Below, piece by piece: positions 1 through 7,464 of a stretch of 64,000 bases of DNA. A program made the translations under genes and the position numbers. Position 1 is the first letter of the stretch. The number at the start of each line of letters is the position of its first letter. Under the pieces are notes generated by a model, which worked only from the letters and a program-made list of their open reading frames with translations, was not told where the DNA came from and did no database searches. The DNA is from JACQZO01 sp964512325 (lineage in GTDB: Bacteria > Patescibacteriota > Gracilibacteria > RBG-16-42-10): positions 42,324 to 106,323 of the forward strand of contig CAZEGN010000002.1 of NCBI GenBank assembly GCA_964512325.1, written 5' to 3'.

Positions 1-702
1 CCTTTAGGTCATCTATGGGACCAAGATGTAGCACGCTGGTCTCGTCAGACTACGGAAGCATACAAAAATGCTAATAAAAAACTGCAAGACCTAGCTGAAA
101 CAATGGCAGCTAAACAACCCAAAAGTGTCATTCTCTATCACCAAGACGGTCGTCCTTTCGAAGTGGAAGTAGAAGCAATCAGTAATGAGCATGGCATGCT
201 AGGAACTTTCGTGAGACTAAGTTCAAAAGTGTGGGGCAGTGAAAGCTATACTGTATCATTGGAACAGTTCATGCGCATGCAGAAAAAACCAGTATTATTG
301 GGCCCAGCCAGTGCCGATCCAATGAATATTGTGAGTTTTATTGAGAGCGCTTTTGCTGAAACAAGTCTCACTCTAAGCAAGGTAGAGTGTAAAAACACCC
401 ATTACTATATTGAGTGTAGAACAAGTGAAGGCAGACGTTACAAAATCAAGTGTGATGTACAAACAAGCAATTCAACAGTAAGCCGCTATGAGCTAAGAAT
501 CAAAGATATTATTGATTACCAAAATATAGTCACCGCGAAAGATTACAGCTGTTTTATGAATGAACGGTTGACCAGAGGCTGCATCAATCTTATTCACGGC
601 AAAAGCAATTTGATGAATACAACTGCTCATTTTCCACCTCGAACCGCTCCACTTTCCCGACTAGAACGAATGATTGCTAAGGCAAAAAGCTGGCTTTACT
701 AA
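1..702 (+). CDS. Hypothetical protein, 5' end outside the window
   Basis: The reading frame is open from base 1 to the TAA at 700-702, so the gene starts upstream of the window. The first in-frame ATG is at 103, but the 34 codons before it look coding (Trp, Gln and Lys rich, no stop). At least 233 residues are visible. The visible part is soluble and mixed alpha/beta, with no signal peptide or membrane segment and no motif I recognise. Cysteines are scattered (for example near 390, 417 and 453) without a CxxC pair. A tRNA follows 48 bases downstream on the same strand. Function unknown. Confidence 0.75.
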   Translation, partial: PLGHLWDQDVARWSRQTTEAYKNANKKLQDLAETMAAKQPKSVILYHQDGRPFEVEVEAISNEHGMLGTFVRLSSKVWGSESYTVSLEQFMRMQKKPVLLGPASADPMNIVSFIESAFAETSLTLSKVECKNTHYYIECRTSEGRRYKIKCDVQTSNSTVSRYELRIKDIIDYQNIVTAKDYSCFMNERLTRGCINLIHGKSNLMNTTAHFPPRTAPLSRLERMIAKAKSWLY

Positions 703-750
703 ATCTTTTGCTTTCTCAAAAAAACTCGATTATAGTACCGATGCTTTGTC

Positions 751-826
751 GGGCCCATAGCTCAGGGGTTAGAGCAGTTCGCTCATAACGAATTGGTCCC
801 TGGTTCAAATCCAGGTGGGCCCACCA
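751..826 (+). tRNA. tRNA with CAT anticodon, probably tRNA-Ile2, otherwise elongator tRNA-Met
   Basis: A full cloverleaf can be drawn. The acceptor is GGGCCCA (751-757) with TGGGCCC (816-822). The anticodon loop CTCATAA gives anticodon CAT. The T arm is CCTGG-TTCAAAT-CCAGG (799-815), the discriminator is A823, and CCA (824-826) is encoded. The D-arm and T-arm wording (GGTTAGAGCA, CTGGTTCAA) resembles bacterial tRNA-Ile2, whose C34 is changed to lysidine by TilS, but an elongator Met tRNA cannot be excluded. It lacks the C1-A72 mismatch of initiator tRNA: here G1 pairs with C72. The encoded CCA is also the left arm of an inverted repeat. Confidence 0.9.
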
Positions 827-948
827 CGAGCACACAGTGCGAGTCTTCGTCTACGCCTCCGTCTAACCTCATCCCTTCTTTCTCTCATGAGGCTATTTTG
901 TCGTGCTCGTGGGAGACGAAGACTCAGACGAAGACGTAGGTTAGGGAT
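824..948. repeat. tRNA-end inverted repeat, copy A
   Basis: CCACGAGCAC (824-833) is the exact reverse complement of GTGCTCGTGG (903-912). GAGTCTTCGTCT (841-852) is the exact reverse complement of AGACGAAGACTC (914-925). The arms run left1, left2, right1, right2, so the two helices cross rather than nest. The first three bases of left arm 1 are the CCA of the preceding tRNA. Related copies lie at 1435 and 37943. An antisense frame across it (805-1041) is low-complexity Arg-rich and not a gene. Confidence 0.8.
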
Positions 949-1054
949 CAGGTGAAGAAGAGAAGGAAAATCAAAAACAGACAGGATAAAAAATACCCAC
1001 TGATTGACTAAATCCTCAATCAAATGCTTTGCTCTAAGCAATAATTAATTGACC

Positions 1055-1336
1055 ATGGCTAACAATCAAGTAATAGACTGTACTAACTATGAATCTGCTC
1101 TATTATCTATCCAAACCTGTATTGGAATCGAGAAAGATATCTTAGCGGAATTGATCACTAAGTTGGACTACAATAAGAAGCATAAAATCTTCGTCGAAGT
1201 CCTTAACTATATCTACGACAAGCTACATGCTGTTGAACTAAGTCAATTTACGTTCTGTCATGATCAAAAAGGGCTGAGTATTAGCGCAGATGATGTACTA
1301 AGCATAGAAGAATTAAATCAAGTGAGAATACAGTAA
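1055..1336 (+). CDS. Small hypothetical protein
   Basis: A 93-residue acidic soluble protein, predicted mostly helical, with one Cys near the N terminus, one after an ILxxQT stretch, and one mid-protein. I chose ATG 1055; a TTG two codons upstream (1049) is in frame but less likely. No recognisable domain, signal peptide or membrane segment, and no Shine-Dalgarno sequence upstream. It lies between copies A and B of the tRNA-end repeat. Codon use looks like the neighbouring genes. Function unknown. Confidence 0.6.
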   Translation: MANNQVIDCTNYESALLSIQTCIGIEKDILAELITKLDYNKKHKIFVEVLNYIYDKLHAVELSQFTFCHDQKGLSISADDVLSIEELNQVRIQ

Positions 1337-1434
1337 GGTGTAATTCTTACAAAGCTAAAATCTTCTTCACCACTACGACACATTCGGAACTACAGAATAT
1401 CCTTTTTACTTGTTCAAAGTCCATCCACAAGCGC

Positions 1435-1545
1435 CCACCACGAGCACGTAGTGCGAGTCTCCGTCTACCTCTCCGTCTTATCTCATTCCTTATAGCTTGA
1501 GCTTATTTAGCGTGCTCGAAGACGAAAGACAAGACGAAGACGAAG
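1435..1545. repeat. tRNA-end inverted repeat, copy B (no tRNA attached)
   Basis: It starts with the same CCACCACGAGCACGTAGTGCG wording as copy C, with CCACGAGCAC at 1438-1447 and a shortened right arm CGTGCTCG at 1511-1518, followed by the GACGAAGACGAAGG-type tract. The bases just before it (GCGCCCACCA at 1431-1440) look like a tRNA 3' end, and TTCAAA at about 1413 recalls a T loop, but no T stem or cloverleaf can be built. It may have been copied together with a tRNA tail. Confidence 0.7.
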
Positions 1546-1571
1546 GAAAGGAAAAAGAGTGCACACCGCCT

Positions 1572-2099
1572 TTACGCTTTACCAAGGATGGTTTCTTTTA
1601 AGAAAAAACTGGCAGCCTCAGGTGTTTTTAAAATATGGATCTCCTTTTGGTTCGAATACTTTTCAAGTTGAGCAAGAACTGTAGGCCTTTGCTCAACTTT
1701 GTAGTTCCAGATTAATTTCAGGAAATCGCAGGAGATCTTTTCTCTCCAAGAACTTGGCATATCAGGTCTCTGCTTATTTCTAAATTGCCATCGTCTTAGT
1801 AGTGCACGCCACATGCTCAATACCCTCGGGTAATCTAGGAAAATGACAGTATCAGCTGCCTCTATTCTCATACTCATTGTGCTTTTGTAGTTACCATCAA
1901 TTATCCACTGGTCTTTCCTTACTAACGAATTGATTGTGTCACTCCATTGCTGTTTTTTGATTACTTCATTACTGTCCCAATGCTCTTGATGATATAGGGC
2001 ATCTAAATGGATAAGGGGTAGCTTAGTCAACCTTGCTAATTCAATAGAAAAGGTGCTTTTGCCTGAGCCTGGGCAGCCAATAACGACAACTTTCTTCAT
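1572..2099 (-). CDS. P-loop nucleoside/adenylate-kinase-like ATPase (FlaR / topology-modulation type)
   Basis: A 175-residue protein. The Walker A motif GCPGSGKST is at about residues 8-16, right after a beta strand (KKVVVI), followed by LPLIHLDALY, a wording typical of the FlaR or 'DNA topology modulation' kinases related to adenylate and shikimate kinases. A second strand ending in FLDYP (about 94-98) could be Walker B. The R-R-W-x-x-R stretch that follows fits a lid or phosphate-binding Arg cluster. I chose ATG 2099 because the family usually starts directly at the first strand; ATG 2123 would add eight residues. The substrate cannot be told from sequence. It stands alone, with tRNA-end repeat copy B downstream. 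Confidence 0.7.
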   Translation of the reverse strand: MKKVVVIGCPGSGKSTFSIELARLTKLPLIHLDALYHQEHWDSNEVIKKQQWSDTINSLVRKDQWIIDGNYKSTMSMRIEAADTVIFLDYPRVLSMWRALLRRWQFRNKQRPDMPSSWREKISCDFLKLIWNYKVEQRPTVLAQLEKYSNQKEIHILKTPEAASFFLKETILGKA

Positions 2100-2331
2100 A
2101 GATTTAAGATTAGAAGCAACCATGGGTTTTTATTTAAAGCATAGCACTGAGAATATTCTTTGCCCAGTAACATTTCTCTCTAGCGAAGAGCAGGAGAAGG
2201 GAAGCAAGTAGAAGCAATTAGAAATCACGCAACATCACGCAAATCTTTATAGTGAAAAAATGCTCTTTGTTATAAACTAGCTATAAGAATGGTTGGCAAA
2301 ATAGTAGACACAGGATAACACCATATAATTC

Positions 2332-2877
2332 ATGAAAACTAAACGAGTCTCAATAAGAAAAGTACGACAATTAAGCAAAATATTTGCACTAGTCGTATTG
2401 CTGGTTGTTTCATTTGTGACACAAAAGATGACTTCATCAGTCCCCAACCCTCTTCCTAGCAATAACATAAAAACTAGCGAGATTGCCCATGTAAGCAGAG
2501 TGCTTGATGGAGACACAATCGAATTAAGTGATGGTAGAAAGGTGCGCTATATTGGCATCGATGCACCAGAGCTGCATGATACAGACAGCAGCAAAACATG
2601 TTTTAGCAATGAAGCATTTATAGCTAATAAAAATCTGGTTGAAAATAAAGATGTCACCCTCACGCTAGACACGAGCAACACAGATCGCTATGGTCGATTA
2701 CTACGCTATGTTTATGTAAACACTACTGATGTCGGAGAGGATTTGGTACGCAATGGCTTTGCACGTGCCAAAGATTATCCGCCAGATAGTGCTCACAAGA
2801 CCAGCTTAAAAGAAAGCGAATTATTCGCTAAAGAAAAGAATGTGGGTTTATGGCGCCAGTGCAATGAGACGATGTAG
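2332..2877 (+). CDS. Secreted or membrane-anchored thermonuclease (SNase domain)
   Basis: A 181-residue protein. A basic N terminus and a hydrophobic segment (about residues 18-32) form a signal peptide or anchor. The staphylococcal-nuclease fold covers about 50-175, with DGDTIEL (metal-binding Asp), RYIGIDAPE (catalytic Arg and Glu) and DRYGRLLRYV (second catalytic Arg). The C-terminal part (AKEKNVGLWRQC) matches the usual end of the domain. By family, it cleaves DNA and RNA outside the membrane with Ca2+. Such nucleases are common in small-genome bacteria and may serve nucleotide scavenging. Its 3' end overlaps the convergent gene at 2848 by 30 bases. Confidence 0.85.
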   Translation: MKTKRVSIRKVRQLSKIFALVVLLVVSFVTQKMTSSVPNPLPSNNIKTSEIAHVSRVLDGDTIELSDGRKVRYIGIDAPELHDTDSSKTCFSNEAFIANKNLVENKDVTLTLDTSNTDRYGRLLRYVYVNTTDVGEDLVRNGFARAKDYPPDSAHKTSLKESELFAKEKNVGLWRQCNETM

Positions 2878-3282
2878 CCTTTCAGTAAGAGCCTCAAGCG
2901 TAAACTGTGCGAATATCAGTTCATTCGTAGTATGATGAGCTAAGTGTGGTGCTTCCTGCGCAAAGCGATTACGATCAGACAAAAAAGAAAAGTATCGCCA
3001 GTAAATAAACAATATTGGCTGAGCGAGATCAAACCAATACTTTAACAATTCGCCCCCACGCTTTTTATCAAATTGCATAAACTCCTCAAAAAAACTGAAG
3101 GCCTCATGCATTCTTTTTAAATAGGCAAGATCCAGCATGGGAGGAGATGGTGGTAGTAATTCAATAATTGCTCGCACCATATTTTTCAACAAATGCTTTC
3201 GATAACTAATTTCAAAACGTGCATCTAGTGTATCTACTTCGGCAATTGAAGGATAATCGGCAAAAAAAACATCATCAGGCAC
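2848..3282 (-). CDS. Hypothetical helical protein
   Basis: A 144-residue protein, strongly alpha-helical by composition, with many aromatic residues (FSFFEEFMQF, FIYWRYFSFL at about 63-72 and 91-100). It has no clear transmembrane helix, Cys motif or known domain. The start is ATG 3282. It overlaps the tail of the thermonuclease gene on the opposite strand by 30 bases, and a NUDIX gene lies 54 bases upstream on the same strand, so the two may be co-transcribed. Function unknown. Confidence 0.6.
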   Translation of the reverse strand: MPDDVFFADYPSIAEVDTLDARFEISYRKHLLKNMVRAIIELLPPSPPMLDLAYLKRMHEAFSFFEEFMQFDKKRGGELLKYWFDLAQPILFIYWRYFSFLSDRNRFAQEAPHLAHHTTNELIFAQFTLEALTERLHRLIALAP

Positions 3283-3335
3283 TGTTGCTCAATTAAGGGG
3301 CCCTAAACTAGCATGAGTTTTTTAAAATTTCTAGT

Positions 3336-3845
3336 CTACTTTCTTTGCCAAATTGTTTTTTCCCCGTTTAGTTTTTTTTCTGTCATCAATAGCTCATCAT
3401 AAATACCATCAATGAGATTGTAATTCTTCGCTTCTTCCAAAGTGACCCAGGCAAATTGATCAACTTCCTCAGGCTGAATCTTCACTTCCCCAGAAACATA
3501 ATCAGCTACACATGAAATAACCAAAGATGGCGCACCATCAGCATGCACAGTAGCCAGGCTGGTTACATATTGAATATTTTCAATTTCAATCCCCGTCTCC
3601 TCATGCACCTCACGACGCAATACCTGCTCTAAAACATTATACCAATAAAATTCAGTATCCTTAGGCAGATGAAGGTAATCATTAGTCTCTAGTTTTCCAC
3701 CAGGCACTGTCCACATCCCAGGAAATCTTTTCTTATTAGGAGAGCGTCTTGTAATTAAAAACTTGCCAGCTTTCACAATAATTGCCGTAATAGCCACCTC
3801 ATGTAGAAATTGATTTTCCATGGAATAAAGATTAGTTACTATCAT
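3336..3845 (-). CDS. NUDIX hydrolase
   Basis: A 169-residue protein. The fold opens with HEVAITAIIVKAGKFLITRR and continues into WTVPGGKLE. The Nudix box is present but interrupted: its GG-x-LE start is separated from REVHEETGI by about 25 residues, against the usual spacing of about ten. The inserted segment (NDYLHLPKDTEFYWYNVL) is rich in aromatic residues. The catalytic RE-x-x-EE-x-G helix is intact. By family it hydrolyses a nucleoside diphosphate linked to some group; the substrate is not evident. The start could be ATG 3845 or ATG 3821 (MENQF), and the shorter form loses nothing of the domain. Confidence 0.8.
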   Translation of the reverse strand: MIVTNLYSMENQFLHEVAITAIIVKAGKFLITRRSPNKKRFPGMWTVPGGKLETNDYLHLPKDTEFYWYNVLEQVLRREVHEETGIEIENIQYVTSLATVHADGAPSLVISCVADYVSGEVKIQPEEVDQFAWVTLEEAKNYNLIDGIYDELLMTEKKLNGEKTIWQRK

Positions 3846-3944
3846 TTACCAATTAAGTAGAATGAGAGACAAGTAAATTCCAGCAATTACAATAGCAAAA
3901 CCCATATAATCCCGGTATTTTTGTCATGTTTATTAATAACAAAC

Positions 3945-6900
3945 ATGCTTTTCAAGCAAAAATCGCTACGCCTCTTCACAATTACAACGGCATTTGTACT
4001 CTTATTACAATTGTTTACATTGTCCTTTTCAATTCCCACTGTCCAGGCTGCTGGTGAAGCGATACTAGGAACTGTCTTCTATGATAATGATCGCGATGGT
4101 GTTCAGGACATGAATGAGAATGGAATTCCAGGCGTAAATATTTTTGTTTACGACACCAACGACCAGAATCAAGGCTTTGTCAGCACTGACCTATCTGGTA
4201 ATTATCAAGTTGATATTGGCAGTAGTGGCAATTTCTACGTCGTCTTTGACAATTATCCTGGTATCTATACTTTTTCACCCCAAGACCAGGGTGTTGACGA
4301 CACTGTAGACAGTGACGTGTTAGATGGACAAAACAGAACAGCACTCATTAATGTAGCTGATTCAGCTCAGGTGTTAAATGTTGATGCTGGTATGCATATA
4401 CTTCCTACTAATGTTGGCGACTTGGTATTTGATGATGTCGATCAAAGTGGGACACAAAACTTGGGCGACTTAACCCTTTCTGGTGTCACCGTAAATGTGC
4501 GTGACATCAATTCAAATTCACAAGTGGGATCAGACACTTCTGCCGGTGATGGTAGTTTTTCTGTCCCTGTATATATTTCTGGCTGTGTAGGACCTAATTT
4601 CACTTGGAATGACACCGCTGAATTCAGTTCATATAACTGTTCTGCCAGTGTAACTGGCGGTGCTTACTATTTGATCTTCAGCACACCAACGGATTGTACA
4701 GCGCCCGGAACCGACTTTGCACTATCTTTACGCGATGCAAGCAATAACGAAATATATTCAGGCAGTTGTATTGACCAAGTTCAACCAGATCAGTTACTAA
4801 ACAGTACCTACTATGCAGCTGGTCCTTTTGTTGAATCAAGCACAGGTACGGCTACACTCAATTTTACTAGTACAGGTCCGGTGAGCACAGGTTTTACTAA
4901 CGTATTTCTGTTCTATAATAATTATCAGTTAGAAGTACCCAGCTTGCCCTCTGGCTATACGTTCACTACACAATATGCCGGTATGGATGGTGCTGCCGAC
5001 AGTGATGTAAATGGATCAGGATTGAGCGACGGATTTGTCTTATTCCCGGGACTTGATTCGCTAGAACATGATGTAGGTATGTATGAAACTGGAGCAGCAA
5101 CGGCAAACCTATCTCTAACATTGGAAGCATCATCTACGAGCGGCAATATAACTGATCACGTTAGCGTTACTATTAGTGTAAGTAACAGTGGCCCTGACAC
5201 TGCCAGCAATGTAAACGTCAGTTATCCTGTTAGTGCGAGCGAACTGCAACTAGATAGTGCTAGTGGTAGCGGATCATATAATACGATGTCGGGACAATGG
5301 TCAATTAGCTCTATTCCTGCGGGCGAAACAGCAAGATTATTTTTAGATATCCAATTTGCAAATAGCGGCGCACCTACTACTACCGCTGAAATTACGAATG
5401 CAGACACGATTGATCCTGACTCAACTTTTAATGATCAAATCGATCAAGATGATTATAAGTCACTGTCATTTACTATCTCCGGAGGAGGAGGTGGTGGTGG
5501 TGGAGGCGGAGGGGCATCATGTCAGCCTGAAGATACTTGCATTGCTGGTGCTGTTTTTCTTGATGCCAATAATAATGGCCTCGCAGATGAAGGAGAGAAC
5601 GGTGCTGGTGGTATACAAGTTGAACTTCGCCTGTCATCCAATTCGAATCTGGTAGCATCGACTACAACAAATGGCGGAGGTGAATATTTATTTAGTTCTA
5701 GCTCTAGTGATGTGCAAGATGGTATCGAGTATTATTTAGCATTCCAACAGCCAGACGGTTACAACTTTTCATTACAAGACCAAGGTGCAGATGATACGAT
5801 AGATAGCGACGTCAATGAATCTGGAGTTACTAGTGTTTTCACCCTCTCAGCGCAAGAACACAAAGACGACATCTTCGCAGGACTTCCCTCAGGCGGGGGT
5901 GGTGGTGGTGGTGGTGGTGGAGGTGGTGGAGGTGGAGGTGGTGGTGATGGAGGATGTGAAGGCTCTTGTGGTGATGTTGTGTTACATTTTTTCACAGACA
6001 CAAATGGCAATGGAACTCAAGATGAAGGTGAACCAGATGGGGCACCCGGAACCAGTATTCACATTGCAAGTGAAGGTGGTGAATTTGATGTTGAACCGGA
6101 CCCAGACACCGGTGATCTCGGAGGCTCATTAGCCGTGGGTGAGTATACTTTTACCATTACACCACCTGATGGATCAGCGGTAACTGGAGGTAGCGCAGTG
6201 ATTACTTTTAGCCTCGCAGAAAACGAGCTTACTAATTTGGGGGCAAGAGGTATTTTTGAAGGCGAAACGGGCCGAGTGACACTTCATATTTTTACAGACA
6301 GTAATGGTGATGGCGATCAAGATAGTGGTGAAGCTGATAGTGCGGACGATACAAGTCTTCACATCCTAAATACGGATGATGAGAGTGAACAAGATGTCGC
6401 TTTTGATGAAAATGGTGATATCGATACTCACCTTATTCCAGGCAATTACACATTTACAATTATCATTCCTGACGGTGCAAGTGTAACCGGCACTACCACA
6501 CCGCTCAATCCAATTACCGACGTAGTCATCGTAACAGATGAGACCACAGATCTAGGCGAACGAGGTATTTACAGCGCTTCTGGGAGTGGTGGGGGTGGAG
6601 GAGGAGGTGGTGGAGGCAGTAGTGGTGGTAGCTCTAGTGCTAGTACGCGACATGTAACCTGGGGCAATTTAGGAGGCAGCAATGACGATGGCGGTAGTTC
6701 ATGGGTAAATGGCAGTGTCCCAAGTAGAAGCCGCAGCAACTCAACCACCAACAACTCCACTAACAATCCCCTCCCGGTAGTGACACCTAGCTATACGCCA
6801 TGCTTAATATCTGGTGGTACAAACGCTCGTTCATTTCATGACATCAAAGCCAACCCAGATCTAGACTTTCTCACTGGTCTAACATTCGTCAATGAACCAG

Positions 6901-7418
6901 AAAGAGCGCTGGTTAATGGCTATAGCAATGGCAACTTTGGTCCAAACAATTACCTCACAAGGTACGAGCTATTAAAAATCGCACTTTCCAGTAACTGTGC
7001 CGGATCTGGTGGAACCAGGAACCTTAACACACAAAACCAACGCTTTAGCGATGTGCCACAGGATGACTCTGAGCAATCAAGAGTTGTGGGAGAAGCTTTT
7101 GCACTAGGTATAATCAATGGCACTAGCGAACAGTTCTTTCCAGACAGAGCGGTAACTTATGCTGAGATGCTAAAAATTCTTTTCAATGCTTCAGCCTACT
7201 TTAAAGATGGTAAACCAATTGCTGAGTTAACAGCAGAAATACCAGGCCTAACTGACCAATCTTTTGCTCAAGCAATCGCCTATGCGCAAACGCTTGGCAT
7301 ATTACCGTTTGGTAATGATGTAGAGTTTCCCCAAAACGAATATGTAACACGAGCTGACATGGCAACCATCTTAGCAAACTTTATTCGGGTGATGAGCGGA
7401 ACAGTGTTAGTCAACTAA
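3945..7418 (+). CDS. Large SLH-anchored surface protein with SdrD-B-like and DUF11-like domains and polyglycine linkers
   Basis: A 1157-residue exported protein. The signal peptide covers about residues 1-36 (hydrophobic core FVLLLQLFTLSF, cleavage near VQAA). It is followed by SdrD-B-type beta domains with calcium-binding-like loops (FYDNDRDGVQD, FLDANNNGLADEGENG, FTDTNGNGTQDEGE, FTDSNGDGDQDSGEAD), a DUF11-like domain (about 385-495) and two C-terminal repeats related to each other. Three Gly runs of about 10-18 residues separate the domains. Three SLH domains (about 955-1157; TRYELLK, TYAEMLK, TRADMAT) should bind secondary cell-wall polymer. I chose ATG 3945 because it starts the signal peptide; an in-frame TTG at 3921 adds eight residues. 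TATAAT at 3905-3910 may be its -10 box. It probably forms or decorates the cell surface. Confidence 0.85.
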   Translation: MLFKQKSLRLFTITTAFVLLLQLFTLSFSIPTVQAAGEAILGTVFYDNDRDGVQDMNENGIPGVNIFVYDTNDQNQGFVSTDLSGNYQVDIGSSGNFYVVFDNYPGIYTFSPQDQGVDDTVDSDVLDGQNRTALINVADSAQVLNVDAGMHILPTNVGDLVFDDVDQSGTQNLGDLTLSGVTVNVRDINSNSQVGSDTSAGDGSFSVPVYISGCVGPNFTWNDTAEFSSYNCSASVTGGAYYLIFSTPTDCTAPGTDFALSLRDASNNEIYSGSCIDQVQPDQLLNSTYYAAGPFVESSTGTATLNFTSTGPVSTGFTNVFLFYNNYQLEVPSLPSGYTFTTQYAGMDGAADSDVNGSGLSDGFVLFPGLDSLEHDVGMYETGAATANLSLTLEASSTSGNITDHVSVTISVSNSGPDTASNVNVSYPVSASELQLDSASGSGSYNTMSGQWSISSIPAGETARLFLDIQFANSGAPTTTAEITNADTIDPDSTFNDQIDQDDYKSLSFTISGGGGGGGGGGGASCQPEDTCIAGAVFLDANNNGLADEGENGAGGIQVELRLSSNSNLVASTTTNGGGEYLFSSSSSDVQDGIEYYLAFQQPDGYNFSLQDQGADDTIDSDVNESGVTSVFTLSAQEHKDDIFAGLPSGGGGGGGGGGGGGGGGGGDGGCEGSCGDVVLHFFTDTNGNGTQDEGEPDGAPGTSIHIASEGGEFDVEPDPDTGDLGGSLAVGEYTFTITPPDGSAVTGGSAVITFSLAENELTNLGARGIFEGETGRVTLHIFTDSNGDGDQDSGEADSADDTSLHILNTDDESEQDVAFDENGDIDTHLIPGNYTFTIIIPDGASVTGTTTPLNPITDVVIVTDETTDLGERGIYSASGSGGGGGGGGGGSSGGSSSASTRHVTWGNLGGSNDDGGSSWVNGSVPSRSRSNSTTNNSTNNPLPVVTPSYTPCLISGGTNARSFHDIKANPDLDFLTGLTFVNEPERALVNGYSNGNFGPNNYLTRYELLKIALSSNCAGSGGTRNLNTQNQRFSDVPQDDSEQSRVVGEAFALGIINGTSEQFFPDRAVTYAEMLKILFNASAYFKDGKPIAELTAEIPGLTDQSFAQAIAYAQTLGILPFGNDVEFPQNEYVTRADMATILANFIRVMSGTVLVN

Positions 7419-7430
7419 TGAACAAGATAA

Positions 7431-7464
7431 AGAGCTGCGCATCTTAAAAAGAGGCAGCTTTTTA
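7431..7464. terminator. Shared bidirectional terminator between convergent genes
   Basis: AGCTGC (7433-7438) pairs with GCAGCT (7454-7459) across a 15-base loop and is followed by a T run on the + strand. On the - strand the stem is followed by CTTTATC, a weaker T tract. It sits 13 bases after the surface-protein stop, and its T run overlaps the stop codon of the convergent Cys-rich gene (7462-7464). Confidence 0.65.

Noticed and set aside
805..1041. A 78-residue - strand frame overlapping the tRNA and repeat copy A
   Set aside because: It is antisense to a tRNA and to the inverted repeat, and its Arg-rich low-complexity sequence comes from the repeat.
1405..1440. A degenerate tRNA before repeat copy B
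   Set aside because: Only the last bases and a TTCAAA resemble a tRNA; no stems pair, so I did not list it as a tRNA or tRNA pseudogene.
5759..6010. Pro-rich - strand frame across the surface-protein gene
   Set aside because: It is the mirror of polyglycine codons and has no start context or homology.
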